A DNA stretch of 30,592 nucleotides. Origin: DASZHJ01 sp035938015 (lineage in GTDB: Bacteria > Pseudomonadota > Alphaproteobacteria > ATCC43930 > CGMCC-115725). The notes below the pieces were generated by a model. That model was not told where the DNA came from, ran no database searches, and saw only the letters and a program-made list of their open reading frames with translations. The translations under genes and the position numbers were made by a program. Below are positions 29,505 through 30,592 of this stretch, one piece after another; the stretch's first letter is position 1; every line of letters starts with the position of its first letter. Location: the NCBI GenBank assembly GCA_035938015.1, contig DASZHJ010000197.1, positions 1-30,592 of the forward strand, read 5' to 3'.

Positions 29505-30592
29505 GTGAGCGAGCATCCGCTTTCGCCCCTGCTGGCGCCCGGGTCGATCGCCTTCGTGGGCGCGAGTCCCCGCCCGGATACACCCGGCAACGACATGCTG
29601 AAGATGATCGAGCGCTCGGGCTTCACCGGCGCGATCTACCCGATCAACCCGAACTATCACGAGATCGAGGGTCGACGCTGCTACGCGGGCTTCGGGGAGG
29701 TGCCGGAGCCGGTCGATCTCGCGGTGCTCGGCGTCGCCAACGCGCGGCTCGAGGCCGCGCTCGCCGATGCGATCCGCCATCGCGCCCGCGCCGCCGTGAT
29801 TTTTGCCAGTTGCTATCTCGAGAACGATGCGTCCCCGCCTCTGACAGAGCGCATCGCCGCGATGGCGCGCGCAGCGAGCATGCCGATCTGCGGCGGCAAC
29901 GGCATGGGGTTCTACAACGACGCGGACGGCGTCTGGGCGGCGGGCTTCGCCAATCTGCGCGAGCGGCACCCGGGCGGCATCGCCTTCATCTCGCACGCAG
30001 GCTCCGTGTTCGGTGCCTTCGCCCACAACGATCCGCGCTTCCGGTTCAACCTCGTCGTCTCCGCGGGCCAGGAGCTCGTGACCACCGCCGCCGAGTACCT
30101 CGACTACGCGCTCGAGCAGGATACGACGCGGGTCGTCGGGCTTTTCCTGGAGACGGTGCGCGCGCCCGCACCCTTCGCGGCGGCGCTCGCCAAAGCCGCC
30201 GAGCGCGACATTCCCGTGGTCGTCCTCAAGACCGGGCGCACCGAGGCGAGCGCCGCGCTGGCGCTCAGCCACTCCGGCGCGATCGCGGGCAACGACGCCG
30301 CCTATCAGGCGCTCTTCGACCGCCATGGCGTCACGCGCGTCGACACGCTCGACGAGTTGGCGGCGACGCTGCTGCTCTTCGCGCAGGGACGGCCGGCGGC
30401 GCCGGGCGGTCTCGCGGCGATCCAGGACTCCGGCGGCGAGCGGGAGCTGGTGATCGACCTCGCGGCCGCGCATGACGTGCCATTCGCCAAGATCGGCTCG
30501 CCGACCGTGGCGCGGCTGAAGGAGCGGCTGGAGTTCGGGCTGGAGCCGGTCAATCCGCTGGACGCCTGGGGCACCGGCCGCGATTTCGTCGA
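29505..30592 (+). CDS. Acyl-CoA synthetase, NDP-forming type (CoA-binding/succinyl-CoA-ligase-like; 3' end beyond window)
   Basis: 362 codons are visible. Domain 1 (about 8-130) is a CoA-binding Rossmann domain: LLAPGSIAFVGASPRPDTPGN, IYPINPNYHEIEGRRCY, VDLAVLGVA. Domain 2 (about 155-290) is succinyl-CoA-ligase-like with FISHAGSVFGAF (161-172), GQELVTTAAEYLDY and the phospho-histidine loop ALSHSGAIAGND (254-264, His256), so it should make acyl-CoA from acid, CoA and a nucleoside triphosphate through phospho-His. Whether a C-terminal ATP-grasp domain is fused cannot be seen. The GTG at 29505 is the first start that leaves the first strand whole; there is no AUG nearby and the Shine-Dalgarno is within a palindrome. 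It probably works with the hydratase upstream. Confidence 0.88.
   Translation, partial: MSEHPLSPLLAPGSIAFVGASPRPDTPGNDMLKMIERSGFTGAIYPINPNYHEIEGRRCYAGFGEVPEPVDLAVLGVANARLEAALADAIRHRARAAVIFASCYLENDASPPLTERIAAMARAASMPICGGNGMGFYNDADGVWAAGFANLRERHPGGIAFISHAGSVFGAFAHNDPRFRFNLVVSAGQELVTTAAEYLDYALEQDTTRVVGLFLETVRAPAPFAAALAKAAERDIPVVVLKTGRTEASAALALSHSGAIAGNDAAYQALFDRHGVTRVDTLDELAATLLLFAQGRPAAPGGLAAIQDSGGERELVIDLAAAHDVPFAKIGSPTVARLKERLEFGLEPVNPLDAWGTGRDFV

Noticed and set aside
28536..30473. A 645-codon open frame antisense to the hydratase and synthetase genes
   Set aside because: Spans two clear sense-strand genes and their spacer, with no domain on the antisense strand.
1..30592. Mobile elements, CRISPR arrays, tRNA or rRNA genes
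   Set aside because: No transposase or integrase motifs, terminal repeats, regularly spaced repeats or tRNA-like cloverleaf were seen on either strand by eye.

Overview
The window is a dense, high-GC stretch of bacterial chromosome, almost certainly from an alphaproteobacterium and perhaps Hyphomicrobiales or Rhodospirillales. This rests on gene content: an OpgC-type acyltransferase, a clan AA aspartic protease of the TIGR02281 type, a DUF4337 protein, TRAP and BMP-type uptake systems, and an alphaproteobacterial-style PNP. There is no rRNA, tRNA, CRISPR array, insertion sequence, phage gene or integrase. Nothing looks recently transferred, so this reads as ordinary catabolic and envelope chromosome.

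Left end (1-4894, minus strand): a tightly packed five-gene operon read right to left. It encodes an MDR-family NADP-dependent oxidoreductase, an OpgC-type membrane acyltransferase, two tandem exported SGNH-hydrolase paralogues and a cytochrome P450 that runs off the window. One SGNH paralogue keeps the catalytic residues. The other has lost the block III Asn and the Asp-His dyad. An acyltransferase next to an active/inactive SGNH pair suggests an exported-glycan O-acylation module, and this is the most interesting locus in the window.

4895-5366 is the only gene-free gap over 300 bases. It holds two clusters of inverted-repeat half-sites between divergent operons. From 5367 to 10741 (plus) lies a complete purine-nucleoside operon: BMP-family binding protein, double ATPase, two permeases and purine nucleoside phosphorylase. 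All joints overlap by 1-4 bases. The system imports nucleosides and cleaves them to base and (deoxy)ribose-1-phosphate.

10748-15528 is a mosaic of single genes on both strands: a TerC/YjbE-type membrane protein, an HcaT-like MFS transporter, an SRP-type (FlhF-like) GTPase-domain protein with degenerate G motifs, a small secreted four-Cys protein, a membrane-anchored aspartic protease and a DedA protein. From 15707 to 18080 (plus) come a DUF4337 protein, a short 3-hydroxyacyl-CoA dehydrogenase-family protein with an unusual cofactor loop, and a uronate-dehydrogenase-like SDR.

18305-26858 (plus) is a catabolic and uptake block: HyuA/HyuB hydantoinase/oxoprolinase subunits, an MFS transporter, then a complete TRAP transporter. 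The right end has a Tat-exported orphan oligopeptide-type binding protein (minus), divergent from an enoyl-CoA hydratase and an acyl-CoA synthetase (NDP-forming type) that runs off the window. GC-rich palindromes lie before and after the hydratase gene.
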